Assembly: GCA_947462995.1 (NCBI GenBank)
Contig: CANHUG010000006.1
Span: forward strand, 1-33,930
DNA: 33,930 nucleotides
Direction of reading: 5' to 3'
From: Verrucomicrobiales bacterium
GTDB lineage: Bacteria > Verrucomicrobiota > Verrucomicrobiia > Verrucomicrobiales > V1-33
Part shown: positions 19,059 to 27,428 of the stretch, piece after piece
Layout of the letters: the number at the start of each line of letters is the position of its first letter
Position numbering within the stretch: position 1 is the first letter of the stretch
Program-made: the position numbers and the translations under genes
The notes under the pieces: model-generated
The model's input: the letters and a program-made list of their open reading frames with translations, nothing else
The model's database searches: none
What the model was told of the DNA's origin: nothing

Positions 19059-19418
19059 TCAGCGGCCGCTTGCGGGTTTCGGCGGAGACTTCGGAGCGGC
19101 TTTTTTGCGGGGTGCGCGTTTGATTTCGACTGGTCCGAGTTCGCGCTTCATGATGGCGAAGAGTCGCTGGAGTTCGAGCTTCTTGGAGGCGGGGATTTCG
19201 TTCCAGTGGGTGTCGGTGAGGGCACCTTCGATGGCGTAGGCGGCGACCACGGAAACGGGATGTCCGACTTGGAGCATGCGGCGGCAGACTTCGATGGCAC
19301 CGAGTTTCGCCAGTTCCGACTTTGTTTTGACTCCGGCATCGAGAAGCCACTGGGCGGTTTTCTCCCCGAGATTCTTCAAGGCGGCAAGCTGGCGGAGGCT
19401 GGTTTCGGCGTCTGGCAT
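19059..19418 (-). CDS. Stand-alone TfoX C-terminal domain protein
   Basis: The 119-residue protein matches the TfoX/Sxy C-terminal domain: 'ALKNLGEKTAQWLLDAGV', 'ELAKLGAIEVCRRM', 'YAIEGALTDTHWNEIP'. In gammaproteobacteria full-length TfoX/Sxy regulates competence; the N-terminal domain is absent here, so competence control should not be assumed. The domain has a helix-hairpin-helix-like character. The C-terminus is a basic tail rich in Lys, Pro and Ala ('KRAPRKKAAPKSPPKP'), which suggests nucleic-acid contact (inference). It has its own promoter and terminator. The divergent neighbour is glnK. Confidence 0.85.
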   Translation of the reverse strand: MPDAETSLRQLAALKNLGEKTAQWLLDAGVKTKSELAKLGAIEVCRRMLQVGHPVSVVAAYAIEGALTDTHWNEIPASKKLELQRLFAIMKRELGPVEIKRAPRKKAAPKSPPKPASGR

Positions 19419-19420
19419 AG

Positions 19421-19927
<507 letters not shown>

Positions 19928-19961
19928 ACCTGACAAACCAAGGAAAACTTCAAATCAATCC

Positions 19962-21530
19962 ATGAAATCGATTTTCCGACTTCTCACTCTAGTGGCGTGC
20001 GCCCAATTCGGCACGCTGGTGACGCACGCGCAGGACGCAGCGCCCGCGGAAGCAACCCCGGCAGCGGCCGAGGTGGCTCCTGCTGCGGCGGAGGCTGCGC
20101 CTGCTGCTCCTGAAGCTGCCCCGGCAGCCGCACCTGCTGCGGAACCGACGGCTTTTGAAAAGGATGTCACGGCGTATTTCGACAACGTAGCGGCTACCGG
20201 ACCACTGGCTGGAAAGCCCGGTCCTGGTCACAACGCCTTCATCATGATCTGTGCGGCGCTGGTGCTCTTCATGACACTGCCGGGTCTGGCCCTGTTCTAC
20301 GGTGGTCTTGTGCGTTCGAAGAACATCCTGTCCGTGATGGCCCAGTGTCTCATGATCGCCGGGCTGGTGACGATCCTGTGGTTCGCCTGCGGTTACTCGC
20401 TGGTGTTCGGTGAGCACCCTGCCGAGGGCGCTCCGAAGTGGGCGGGTTATCTCGGTTCGATGAAGTACGCCTTCCTTGACGGGGTGGGCGGTGCGCCGAA
20501 TGCGAACTACACGGGGTGGCCATCGCATGCGGCGTTTTCGATGTACCAGCTGATGTTTGCGATCATCACACCGGCGCTGATCATCGGCGCGATTGCCGAG
20601 CGGATGAAGTTCGCGGCGATCATCACCTTTGTCGGTGCGTGGATGTTCCTCGTGTATTTCCCGATGGCCCACATGGTCTGGGGTTTTGACGGGAAGTTCA
20701 ACGGCGTCTGGAACGGTGGCGCTTCGACCCCGGGGATTGACTTCGCCGGTGGTACGGTGGTGCACATGACCTCTGGATGGTCGGCGCTGGTGCTCTGCCT
20801 CATTCTGGGCAAGCGCAAAGGATTCGGCAAACAGCCGATGGCTCCGCACAGCATGGTGCTCTGTATGGTCGGCACAGGGATGCTCTGGGTTGGCTGGTAT
20901 GGTTTCAATGCCGGTTCTGCCCTCGCTGCTGATGGCCTCGCTGCCACGGCGTTCATGACGACGACGATTGCTGCGGCGGTGGCCTGCTTTGTGTGGGGTG
21001 TGCTTGAGGGGATTACCCGCGGGAAGGTTTCCGTCCTTGGGCTCTGTTCGGGTGCGGTTGCTGGACTCGTGGTGATCACGCCAGCAGCGGGCTTCGTGAC
21101 CGCCAAGTCTGCCTTCATCATGGGTGTGCTGGCCGGCATTGTGCCGTTCTTCGCGTGCACCAAGCTGAAGACCCTGATTGGCTATGACGACTCGCTCGAC
21201 ACCTTCGGTGTGCACGGTGTCGGCGGCACGCTCGGTGCGATCCTCACGGCGGTGTTTGCGGACAGCAAAGTGAATCCAAACCTTATCTCGGATGCCTATG
21301 CCAAAGTGAACGGTCTCGCGAAGTTCTTCGGTGAGGACGGCAAGGCGAGTTCCGGGTTGCTGGTGAACCACCTGATCATCTGCGCGGCCACGATTGTGCT
21401 GTCCGTGGTGGTCACGGTAGTCCTTGCCTATGCGATCAAGTTCACGATCGGGCTGCGGGCCAGTGAAGAAACGGAAACGCAGGGTCTGGACGTTGCCGAG
21501 CACGGCGAAGAAGGATACCACGGGGCCTGA
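19962..21530 (+). CDS. amt: Ammonium transporter with signal peptide and Ala/Pro-rich N-terminal linker
   Basis: Amt/MEP/Rh-family channel for ammonium uptake across the inner membrane. The 522-residue protein begins with a cleavable signal ('SIFRLLTLVACAQFG') and an Ala/Pro/Glu-rich stretch (about residues 24-62) before the channel. The channel itself has eleven or so membrane segments; 'ALFYGGLVRSKNILSVMAQ', 'DFAGGTVVHMTSGWSALV' and 'DTFGVHGVGGTLGAILTAV' are family hallmarks, the last two containing the twin pore histidines. It is the second gene of the glnK-amt operon and is expected to be closed by GlnK. The ATG at 19962 was chosen because it begins the signal peptide. The low-complexity linker would lie in the periplasm after cleavage. 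Confidence 0.95.
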   Translation: MKSIFRLLTLVACAQFGTLVTHAQDAAPAEATPAAAEVAPAAAEAAPAAPEAAPAAAPAAEPTAFEKDVTAYFDNVAATGPLAGKPGPGHNAFIMICAALVLFMTLPGLALFYGGLVRSKNILSVMAQCLMIAGLVTILWFACGYSLVFGEHPAEGAPKWAGYLGSMKYAFLDGVGGAPNANYTGWPSHAAFSMYQLMFAIITPALIIGAIAERMKFAAIITFVGAWMFLVYFPMAHMVWGFDGKFNGVWNGGASTPGIDFAGGTVVHMTSGWSALVLCLILGKRKGFGKQPMAPHSMVLCMVGTGMLWVGWYGFNAGSALAADGLAATAFMTTTIAAAVACFVWGVLEGITRGKVSVLGLCSGAVAGLVVITPAAGFVTAKSAFIMGVLAGIVPFFACTKLKTLIGYDDSLDTFGVHGVGGTLGAILTAVFADSKVNPNLISDAYAKVNGLAKFFGEDGKASSGLLVNHLIICAATIVLSVVVTVVLAYAIKFTIGLRASEETETQGLDVAEHGEEGYHGA

Positions 21531-21555
21531 CCTCGGGTGGTGTCCCGCATATAAT
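21527..21555 (+). promoter_or_regulatory. Possible promoter of the hydrolase/oxidoreductase operon
   Basis: CTGACC (21527-21532, overlapping the amt stop codon), 17-base spacer, perfect TATAAT (21550-21555). Transcription would begin near 21562, placing the 21576-21613 hairpin inside the leader. Confidence 0.45.
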
Positions 21556-21575
21556 TCGGGGGTTGCTGCAAAACG

Positions 21576-21613
21576 CTGTGCCCGGGTCCGGTGAGTAACC
21601 GGCCCGGGCACAG
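21576..21613 (+). terminator. Strong hairpin between amt and the next operon (terminator or leader structure)
   Basis: A 15-base-pair stem (CTGTGCCCGGG and CCCGGGCACAG at its base, CCGG/CCGG above, one bulged T) with a TGAGTAA loop. There is no T-run on the + strand; a short TTTT lies on the minus-strand side. It could end amt transcription or act in the leader of the following genes. Confidence 0.5.
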
Positions 21614-21669
21614 TCACGTCGATGAACGGGCGTGACAGGGCTGTGGGGAGGCGCTATGGGGTTTGTTCC

Positions 21670-22998
21670 ATGCGTCCGATTTTTTTGCTGAAAGTCTTTT
21701 TGTGCACGATTGCGTTTGCGGTGAGTGCTCCGTTCACCCGGGCGGATCTTGCGGCCTATCTTGCGAAGCCTGAGCCTGCATATAAATGGAGTGAAGTGTC
21801 ACGGTCGGCGCTGGGTGACTGCGAGGTGCGGCTGCTAAAGCTGGTTTCGCAGGAATGGCAGGGCATCACGTGGGATCATGATTTGGTGGTGATCAGGCCA
21901 TCCGGTGTGCCATTTACCGGGAAGTTGTTTCTCATGAACAATGGCGGGACGGCGAAGGTGAAGGACTATGCCTTTGGGGCGATGCTGGCGACCCGCATCA
22001 AGGCGCCGGTGGCGCTGCTCATGGGGATTCCGAAGCAACCGCTGTTTGACGGCAAGAAGGAGGACGCGCTGATTGCGGAGACGTTTGTGCGCTATCTGGA
22101 AACCGGGGATGCATCGTGGCCTCTGCTGTTTCCGATGACCAAGAGCCTTGTGAAATGCATGGATGCGCTGCAGGACTGTTTCCGGCGGGAGTGGCAGGAG
22201 GACCTGAAGGGCTTCATTGTCAGCGGGGCGTCGAAGCGTGGCTGGACGACATGGCTGACGGCGGCATCGGATGCCCGGGTGGAGGCGATTGCGCCGATGG
22301 TCATCGATACGCTCAACATGCAGGAGCAGCTCCCGCATCAGGTGAAGATGTTCGGCAAGGTCAGCGACAGCATCCGCGATTACACGGAGCGCGGGCTCGT
22401 TCCCGTTCCGGATGAAGAAAAGGCGAAGCGTCTCTGGTCGTGGGTTGATCCGTTTGTCTGCTGTGAGAAGTTCACGATGCCGAAGCTGATTGTCTGCGGG
22501 ACGAACGATCCGTACTGGAGCACTGATGCGCTCAATCTTTACTGGGATGGGCTGCCTGCCCGGAAATGGATTTCCTATTCGCCGAATGCGGGGCACAATC
22601 TCAGTGCCAGCGGGACTGGCGGCGAGGCCAAAGGCCCGGAGCGTGCGATCAATGCGGTGACGGCATTTGTCAGGCACTGCATTGCGGGCAAGACGATGCC
22701 TGCGCTGCAATGGCAGCACGGGGAGAACGCCGACGGATCTCTATTTCTCAAGATCAATGCTGATCCCGTGCCGGCGAAAGTGACGCTGTGGCGGGCTGAG
22801 AGTGAGACGACCGACTTTCGGGCGGCCAGCTGGTCATCCCGGGAAGTAAAGAGCGGCGGTGCCGGGGCCGAGATAAACGTGGAGCGTCCTGCCCGTGGCC
22901 ATATTGCCTATTTTGCGGACGCCGCATATGAAATCGACGGCATTCCCTTCGCGCTCTGCACGCAGTTGCGAATTGCCGCTGCTTCCGCCAGCAAATGA
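21670..22998 (+). CDS. PhoPQ-activated pathogenicity-related (PqaA-like) secreted alpha/beta hydrolase
   Basis: The 442-residue protein starts with a signal peptide ('PIFLLKVFLCTIAFAVSA'). It matches the PqaA-like family: 'PAYKWSEVSRS', 'SQEWQGITWDHDLVVIRP', and the nucleophile elbow 'VSGASKRGWTTWLTA' with Ser188. The likely partners are Asp in 'CGTNDPYW' and His in 'SPNAGHNLSASGTGG'. The family name comes from Salmonella and does not imply virulence here. In environmental Verrucomicrobiota such proteins often lie beside polysaccharide-degradation genes, so an esterase-like role is an inference. I prefer ATG 21670 over the in-frame ATG 21622 because it begins the signal peptide. It overlaps the next gene by ATGA, implying translational coupling. 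Confidence 0.88.
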   Translation: MRPIFLLKVFLCTIAFAVSAPFTRADLAAYLAKPEPAYKWSEVSRSALGDCEVRLLKLVSQEWQGITWDHDLVVIRPSGVPFTGKLFLMNNGGTAKVKDYAFGAMLATRIKAPVALLMGIPKQPLFDGKKEDALIAETFVRYLETGDASWPLLFPMTKSLVKCMDALQDCFRREWQEDLKGFIVSGASKRGWTTWLTAASDARVEAIAPMVIDTLNMQEQLPHQVKMFGKVSDSIRDYTERGLVPVPDEEKAKRLWSWVDPFVCCEKFTMPKLIVCGTNDPYWSTDALNLYWDGLPARKWISYSPNAGHNLSASGTGGEAKGPERAINAVTAFVRHCIAGKTMPALQWQHGENADGSLFLKINADPVPAKVTLWRAESETTDFRAASWSSREVKSGGAGAEINVERPARGHIAYFADAAYEIDGIPFALCTQLRIAAASASK

Positions 22999-25274
22999 AT
23001 CCTGACATTATGAAGCCCCTCCGGATCCTTTCCCTCCTGCTGCTCCCGGCAGCTGCCAGAGCCGCTGAAATCCTTGTCGAAGCCGAGAGCTTTGCAAGTC
23101 ATGGCGGCTGGACCCTCGATACCCAATTCATCGAGATCATGGGGTCGCCCTATCTGCTTGCGCACGGACTGGGAAGACCAGTGGCTGATGCGGAGGCGAA
23201 CGTCAGGATTCCTGAGGCGGGGCAGTGGCGGGTGTTTGTCCGGACAAAGGACTGGGTTTCGCCGTGGCAGGCGCCTGGTGCTCCGGGAAAATTCTCGGTG
23301 CTCGTCAATGGCAAGGCACTCCCGGAGACGTTCGGTTCCAATGGTGGATGGCACTGGCAGCCTGGCGGGTCTGTGGAGCTTCCGGTTGGTGATGCAGCGT
23401 TCGCTCTTCACGACCTCACCGGGTTCGACGGGCGCTGCGATGCAATCTATCTAACGAACGAGGCCAAGGCAGCACCGCCGGAGACGCGCTTGGACCGGCG
23501 CAGGCTCCTTGGGCTTCCTGAACAGACGCCTGAGTCGAAGGAGTATGACCTTGTCGTCTGCGGTGGTGGTTATTCCGGCATGGGGGCGGCCATTGCTGCT
23601 GCGAGGCAAGGACTTAAAGTGGCGCTGCTGCAGAACCGCCCTGTCCTCGGTGGCAATGGATCGAGCGAGATCCAGGTCTGGGCTCAAGGCGGTACGATGC
23701 GAGGGCTTTACCCGCATCTGGGTGAGATTATTGAGGAATTTGCCGACCATGCTGCCAATTCCCCCGGCGAGGTTGACGAATATGGCGACGCGCGCAAGGA
23801 GGCCGCGATCCGGGCCGAGTCCGGCATTGGCCTGTTTCTCAATCATCACGTGATTGCTGCCGAACAGGGCGATACGCCGTTGTCGGGGCGCCGCATGATC
23901 CGGAGCGTGACCGCGCTTGATACGAGGAGTGGGCGTGAAGTGCGTTTCCGCGGCAAGCTCTTCGCGGACTGCACCGGGCATGGATCCGTTGGTGCCCTTG
24001 CCGGAGCGTCGTTCACGATGCTTGAAAAGGGGCATCTTGGCATGAGCAACATGTGGAGCTGGCAGCCGTCAGCGACGCCCTCGCCATGGCCTGAAACCCC
24101 GTGGGCGCTCCCGCTTGAACCGGGTGATTTTCCGCCGACCCGCAAGGCCGAGAAGACCGCGTCCCTGTTTCATAAAGGCGAGTGGTTCTGGGAAAGCGGC
24201 TTTGACCGGCATCCGCTTAACGACCTTGAACTGACGCGCGACTGGAACCTGAGAGCCGTCTACGGTGCCTTTGGAACGCTCCGCCGCACGGCGAACCCTG
24301 ACGCGCAGTTGTCGTGGGTTGCGGCGATCGGGGGTACTCGGGAGAGCCGGCTTCTCCAAGGGGATGTTGTCCTCACGGATCGCGACATTGTAGAAAAGCG
24401 GCCGTTTCCCGACGGGTGTGTCCCGACCACGTGGGACCTTGATCTGCATTACCCCAAGGAACAGTATGCGAAGAAGTTTCCTGACAACCCGTTCATCAGC
24501 CGGGCGCAGTTCGGGAAGGGTGTGGACCGGGAAAACGGCTACCCGATTCCTTACCGCTGCCTCTACTCGAAGGACGTCGACAACCTGTTCATGGCCGGAC
24601 GCTGCATCAGCGTCACTCATGAAGCGTTAGGAACAGTCAGGGTGATGCGCACCTGCGGCATGATGGGCGAAGTCGTCGGCAAGGCCGCGTGGGTGGCTGT
24701 CACGCGGGGTACGACACCGCGCGGCGTCTATCAGAGCCACCTTGATGAACTCAAGGAACTCTGGCGGCAGCCGGGAGGTGCGCGCCGTGCGTCGCTCCGC
24801 GAGCCACTTGCGGTGCCCCCGGGCTGGCAGCCACCGGTGGTGGCCAAGCGGGCCGCGGCCGGGCTGGATCCGAAGTCGCTGCCTGGTGTAGTGGTGGATG
24901 ATACTCAGGCCGCGTGCAGCGGCCCATGGACCGAGGCCAGCGGGCTGCCAGGATTCGTGGGCAAAGGCTACCGTTACGCTCCGCAAGGCAGCGATGCGAC
25001 GGCGCGGTTCATGGCGACTTTGCCGACCGGTGGCACATGGGAAGTCCGGATGAAATGGGCGCCGCATGCCAATCGTGCCACAAACGCCCGTGTCACGGTC
25101 GGCGGACGGGATGTCAGGATCAATCAGCGCAAGGCAGCGGACCGTCCGGATGGATTCCAGAGCCTCGGCAATGTCACCGTCAAGGCAGGCGAATCCGTCT
25201 CTGTGGCACTCACGGCGGAAGATGCCGATGGATTCGTGCATGCGGACGCCATCTGGCTGGTTCCGGTGCCGTGA
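22995..25274 (+). CDS. Secreted FAD-dependent oxidoreductase with flanking carbohydrate-binding-like and golvesin-like domains
   Basis: The 759-residue protein has a signal peptide ('ILSLLLLPAAARA') and an N-terminal beta-sandwich module ('EILVEAESFASHGGW' onward) of the type found in carbohydrate-binding proteins. A FAD-dependent oxidoreductase domain follows, with the dinucleotide-binding loop 'DLVVCGGGYSGMGAAIAA' from Asp185, and then 'RPVLGGNGSSEIQVWAQG' and 'NLFMAGRCISVTHEALGT'. The C-terminal ~110 residues ('GYRYAPQGSDATARFMATL', 'GFVHADAIWLVPV') resemble the golvesin/xanthan-lyase-associated domain. The start may be ATG 22995 (four-base overlap with the upstream gene) or ATG 23010, which begins the signal peptide proper. 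A flavoenzyme with a Sec signal would need FAD outside the cytoplasm, which is unusual. The substrate is unknown; polysaccharide is a reasonable guess. Confidence 0.88.
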   Translation: MNPDIMKPLRILSLLLLPAAARAAEILVEAESFASHGGWTLDTQFIEIMGSPYLLAHGLGRPVADAEANVRIPEAGQWRVFVRTKDWVSPWQAPGAPGKFSVLVNGKALPETFGSNGGWHWQPGGSVELPVGDAAFALHDLTGFDGRCDAIYLTNEAKAAPPETRLDRRRLLGLPEQTPESKEYDLVVCGGGYSGMGAAIAAARQGLKVALLQNRPVLGGNGSSEIQVWAQGGTMRGLYPHLGEIIEEFADHAANSPGEVDEYGDARKEAAIRAESGIGLFLNHHVIAAEQGDTPLSGRRMIRSVTALDTRSGREVRFRGKLFADCTGHGSVGALAGASFTMLEKGHLGMSNMWSWQPSATPSPWPETPWALPLEPGDFPPTRKAEKTASLFHKGEWFWESGFDRHPLNDLELTRDWNLRAVYGAFGTLRRTANPDAQLSWVAAIGGTRESRLLQGDVVLTDRDIVEKRPFPDGCVPTTWDLDLHYPKEQYAKKFPDNPFISRAQFGKGVDRENGYPIPYRCLYSKDVDNLFMAGRCISVTHEALGTVRVMRTCGMMGEVVGKAAWVAVTRGTTPRGVYQSHLDELKELWRQPGGARRASLREPLAVPPGWQPPVVAKRAAAGLDPKSLPGVVVDDTQAACSGPWTEASGLPGFVGKGYRYAPQGSDATARFMATLPTGGTWEVRMKWAPHANRATNARVTVGGRDVRINQRKAADRPDGFQSLGNVTVKAGESVSVALTAEDADGFVHADAIWLVPVP

Positions 25275-25292
25275 TGGCAAAGCAGGCGGGCC

Positions 25293-25324
25293 GTTTCATC
25301 CCCGGCCGAGGGCGGTTTCATCCC
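25293..25324 (+). repeat. Two direct copies of GTTTCATCCC upstream of the EF-hand gene
   Basis: GTTTCATCCC occurs at 25293-25302 and 25315-25324, 22 bases apart (two helical turns), in the 161-base gap before the EF-hand gene. The spacing suits a tandem regulator site, for example for the LytTR regulator encoded downstream (inference). A small inverted repeat, TTCGT-N5-ACGAA, follows just after. Confidence 0.4.
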
Positions 25325-25435
25325 GCGAAACCTGCGATTCGTCTCAAACGAAGCGCCGAATGCGGGGATTGTGGCATTCTGTGCCCATCAGCGGAACCAT
25401 CCGCTGCACCAACAAACCCAAAACAACCCAAGACA

Positions 25436-26062
25436 ATGAAAACAACCCTGATCATCGCTTCTGCGCTCTTCGGCGCTTCACTGAGCCTCTCGATCGCTCA
25501 AGGCCCCGGCGGACGCGGCCCCGGCGGTCCCGGCGGGCAAGGTGGACAAGGCGGCGACCGCCCGGCTCCTCCATCGCCAGCGGAAGCTGCTGCGGAGCCC
25601 AGCAAGCGCTACGCTGCCCTCGCCGCCTTCGATGCCGACAAGAGCGGCAAGCTCGAGGCTGCGGAACTCGACAAGGTCGCGGCGGCCATCGAAGACGGTT
25701 CCCTTGAAATGGGGCCTCCCGGGGGTCGTCCTCCTGGTGGACCGGAAGGTGGCAAAGGCGGCAAGCCCCCCGGTGGTTCCGAAGGCGGCAAAGGCGGCAA
25801 GCCTAACGGGAAGCGCGCCGCGACCGGAGCCGCGAAGCTTTTTGAATCCCTCGCTCCTTACGACAAGGACAAGAGCGGCACCATCGACGAAACTGAACAG
25901 GCTGCTGTGGCCACGGCCATTGAAGACGGTTCCCTCAAGCTTCCACGTCCTGGTGGCCGCGGCCCGGGTGGACCTGGTGGACGCCCTCCCGGTGGTCCAG
26001 AAGGCGGTCCTGAAGGCGGACGCGGCGGACGTGGTCCGGGCCGCCCTCCCGGTGGTCAGTAA
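25436..26062 (+). CDS. Secreted Gly/Pro-rich protein with two EF-hand motifs
   Basis: The 208-residue protein has a signal peptide ('LIIASALFGASLSLSIAQG'), a Gly/Pro/Gln-rich linker, and two similar modules. Each module has an EF-hand-like calcium loop (DADKSGKLEAAEL, then DKDKSGTIDETEQ), the sequence 'AIEDGSL', and a Gly/Pro-rich tract ('GGRPPGGPEGGKGGKP' and relatives). Calcium binding outside the cytoplasm is the likely property. The ATG at 25436 begins the signal peptide; a longer in-frame upstream reading is rejected because it overlaps the end of the previous gene without conserved sequence. The kinase/regulator pair follows 97 bases downstream, after a hairpin. The kinase carries its own Gly/Pro-rich loop, which suggests a functional link (inference). 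Confidence 0.85.
   Translation: MKTTLIIASALFGASLSLSIAQGPGGRGPGGPGGQGGQGGDRPAPPSPAEAAAEPSKRYAALAAFDADKSGKLEAAELDKVAAAIEDGSLEMGPPGGRPPGGPEGGKGGKPPGGSEGGKGGKPNGKRAATGAAKLFESLAPYDKDKSGTIDETEQAAVATAIEDGSLKLPRPGGRGPGGPGGRPPGGPEGGPEGGRGGRGPGRPPGGQ
25744..25803 (+). repeat. 36-base direct repeat in the EF-hand gene
   Basis: The stretch GAAGGtGGCAAAGGCGGCAA occurs at about 25745 and recurs 36 bases later with one change, giving a 12-residue repeat (E-G-G-K-G-G-K-P...). It is an in-frame low-complexity expansion that could vary between strains. Confidence 0.6.
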
Positions 26063-26104
26063 GCGTTTCAGCAGCGCTCCCGCTTCCCAACCCTGAAGCC
26101 AATG

Positions 26105-26136
26105 GCGCCCGCCGGGAATCCCTGCCCGGCGGGCGC
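26105..26136 (+). terminator. Perfect hairpin between EF-hand gene and kinase, without T-run
   Basis: A perfect 12-base-pair stem, GCGCCCGCCGGG and CCCGGCGGGCGC, with an 8-base loop, 43 bases after the EF-hand stop codon. No T-tract follows on the + strand. It probably partly or fully separates expression of the EF-hand gene from the kinase. Confidence 0.5.
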
Positions 26137-26159
26137 TGCCTGTGATAGATTCCACGGTT

Positions 26160-27428
26160 ATGACTGCGCTCCGTTCATGGAAATCCCTGATGCTCGCCTT
26201 CGTGGCGCTGGCGTCCGTGTGGGGTGCGCTTGTGACGTTCTTCGCCGCGCAGTTCGTTCTCACGGGATCGCTTGAGTGGACGGAAGCCCTGCGGCGTTCA
26301 TCGGTCTTCTGGATGCCATGGGTGCTGCTGCTCCCGCTGACATGGGGAATGACCCGCTGGCTGCTGCACCGCGAGACACCGCTGGCATGGAGTCTCGGTG
26401 CCCACGTGCTCGGCTGCACGACGGCTGTCATGGCCTGCCACCTCTACACTTCGGAACGCACGCCATTCCGCGATACCGAACGGCCCCGCGACATTCCCGG
26501 GCCGCCCGGGGAAATGGGGGAACGAGGAGACCGCCCGCGCGACTTTCAAGGACCGCCGCCCCGCGACGGCGGTGAACGTCCGCGTGAGTTCCAAGGGCCG
26601 CCGCCAGGGGCGTACCGCAACGATGGCCCGGGGCCGCCAAGGCAGGGCCGCCCGCCCGGTCGCCAAGGCCGCCCAGACGAACCCGGCCGCCCGCGCAACG
26701 GATTCGGGGCATTCGGATTCCGCACGGTCATCGATACTGTCATTTACGGAGGCGTCGTCAGCATGACCTGCGCGCTCGCCTTTCTCCGGCGATCACGTCA
26801 GCGCGAACGCCGCACGCTTGAACTGGAAGCGAGTCTGTCCCGGGCCCGACTCGATGCGCTCCGGCTCCAGATCAACCCGCACTTCCTCTTCAACACCCTC
26901 AATGCCGCTGCTTCGCTGGTCCACTCCCGCCCTGATGCTGCCGATGAGATGATCGGGAGTCTCAGCGAACTGCTGCGCGCATCGCTCCAGGGGACCGGCA
27001 GTCACGAAATCACACTCGCCCGCGAACTTGAATTGCTAGGTCTCTACACGAGCATCGAACGCACCCGGTTCGGGGAACGTATCGAATTCACCGAGTCTAT
27101 CGCCCCCGAAGCCCGCGCCGCGCTTGTCCCGGCATTGGTGCTGCAGCCGCTCGTCGAGAATGCCGTGCGCCACGGTCTGGAACCTCGCCCCGGACCCGGC
27201 AAAGTTGCCGTCAATGCGCGCAGGGAAGGGGATCGGCTCATCCTGACGGTTTGCGATGACGGTATCGGATTCGATCCCGGCCGTCCTGCCCGGGGCAGTG
27301 GTATCGGGCTCGCTAACACCAGAGACCGGATCCGCGCGCTTTACGGCGACGCGCAGCACCTCACGATTGCCGCCGCGCAGGGCGGTGGCACCTGCATCAC
27401 GCTTTCGCTGCCATGGCATCTCCCGTGA
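26160..27428 (+). CDS. LytS/YehU-type sensor histidine kinase with collagen-like loop
   Basis: The 422-residue membrane kinase has three N-terminal hydrophobic segments (about residues 10-34, 48-69, 74-96). An ~80-residue Pro/Gly/Arg-rich loop follows (about 101-182; 'RDIPGPPGEMGERGD', 'RPRDFQGPPP' repeated as 'RPREFQGPPP'), then a fourth segment (189-208). The kinase core has the phospho-acceptor in 'LQINPHFLFNTLN' (His241), the N-box 'QPLVENAVRHGL' (Asn334) and G-boxes 'DDGIGF' and 'GSGIGLANTRDR'. It would phosphorylate the LytTR regulator encoded next, with which it overlaps by 16 bases. The start is ATG 26160; a GTG at 26142 is possible. TGaTAGATT, an extended -10-like box, ends 8 bases before the ATG. 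The signal is unknown; the charged loop is the obvious candidate sensor. Confidence 0.92.
   Translation: MTALRSWKSLMLAFVALASVWGALVTFFAAQFVLTGSLEWTEALRRSSVFWMPWVLLLPLTWGMTRWLLHRETPLAWSLGAHVLGCTTAVMACHLYTSERTPFRDTERPRDIPGPPGEMGERGDRPRDFQGPPPRDGGERPREFQGPPPGAYRNDGPGPPRQGRPPGRQGRPDEPGRPRNGFGAFGFRTVIDTVIYGGVVSMTCALAFLRRSRQRERRTLELEASLSRARLDALRLQINPHFLFNTLNAAASLVHSRPDAADEMIGSLSELLRASLQGTGSHEITLARELELLGLYTSIERTRFGERIEFTESIAPEARAALVPALVLQPLVENAVRHGLEPRPGPGKVAVNARREGDRLILTVCDDGIGFDPGRPARGSGIGLANTRDRIRALYGDAQHLTIAAAQGGGTCITLSLPWHLP
26532..26606 (+). repeat. 45-base-period repeat in the kinase loop
   Basis: The codons for RPRDFQGPPP (residues 125-134) recur 15 codons later as RPREFQGPPP (140-149), with several silent or conservative base changes. 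This indicates an older in-frame duplication within the collagen-like loop. Confidence 0.55.

Noticed and set aside
19989..21617. 542-codon minus-strand ORF opposite amt
   Set aside because: Arg/His-rich antisense shadow of a certain ammonium transporter gene.
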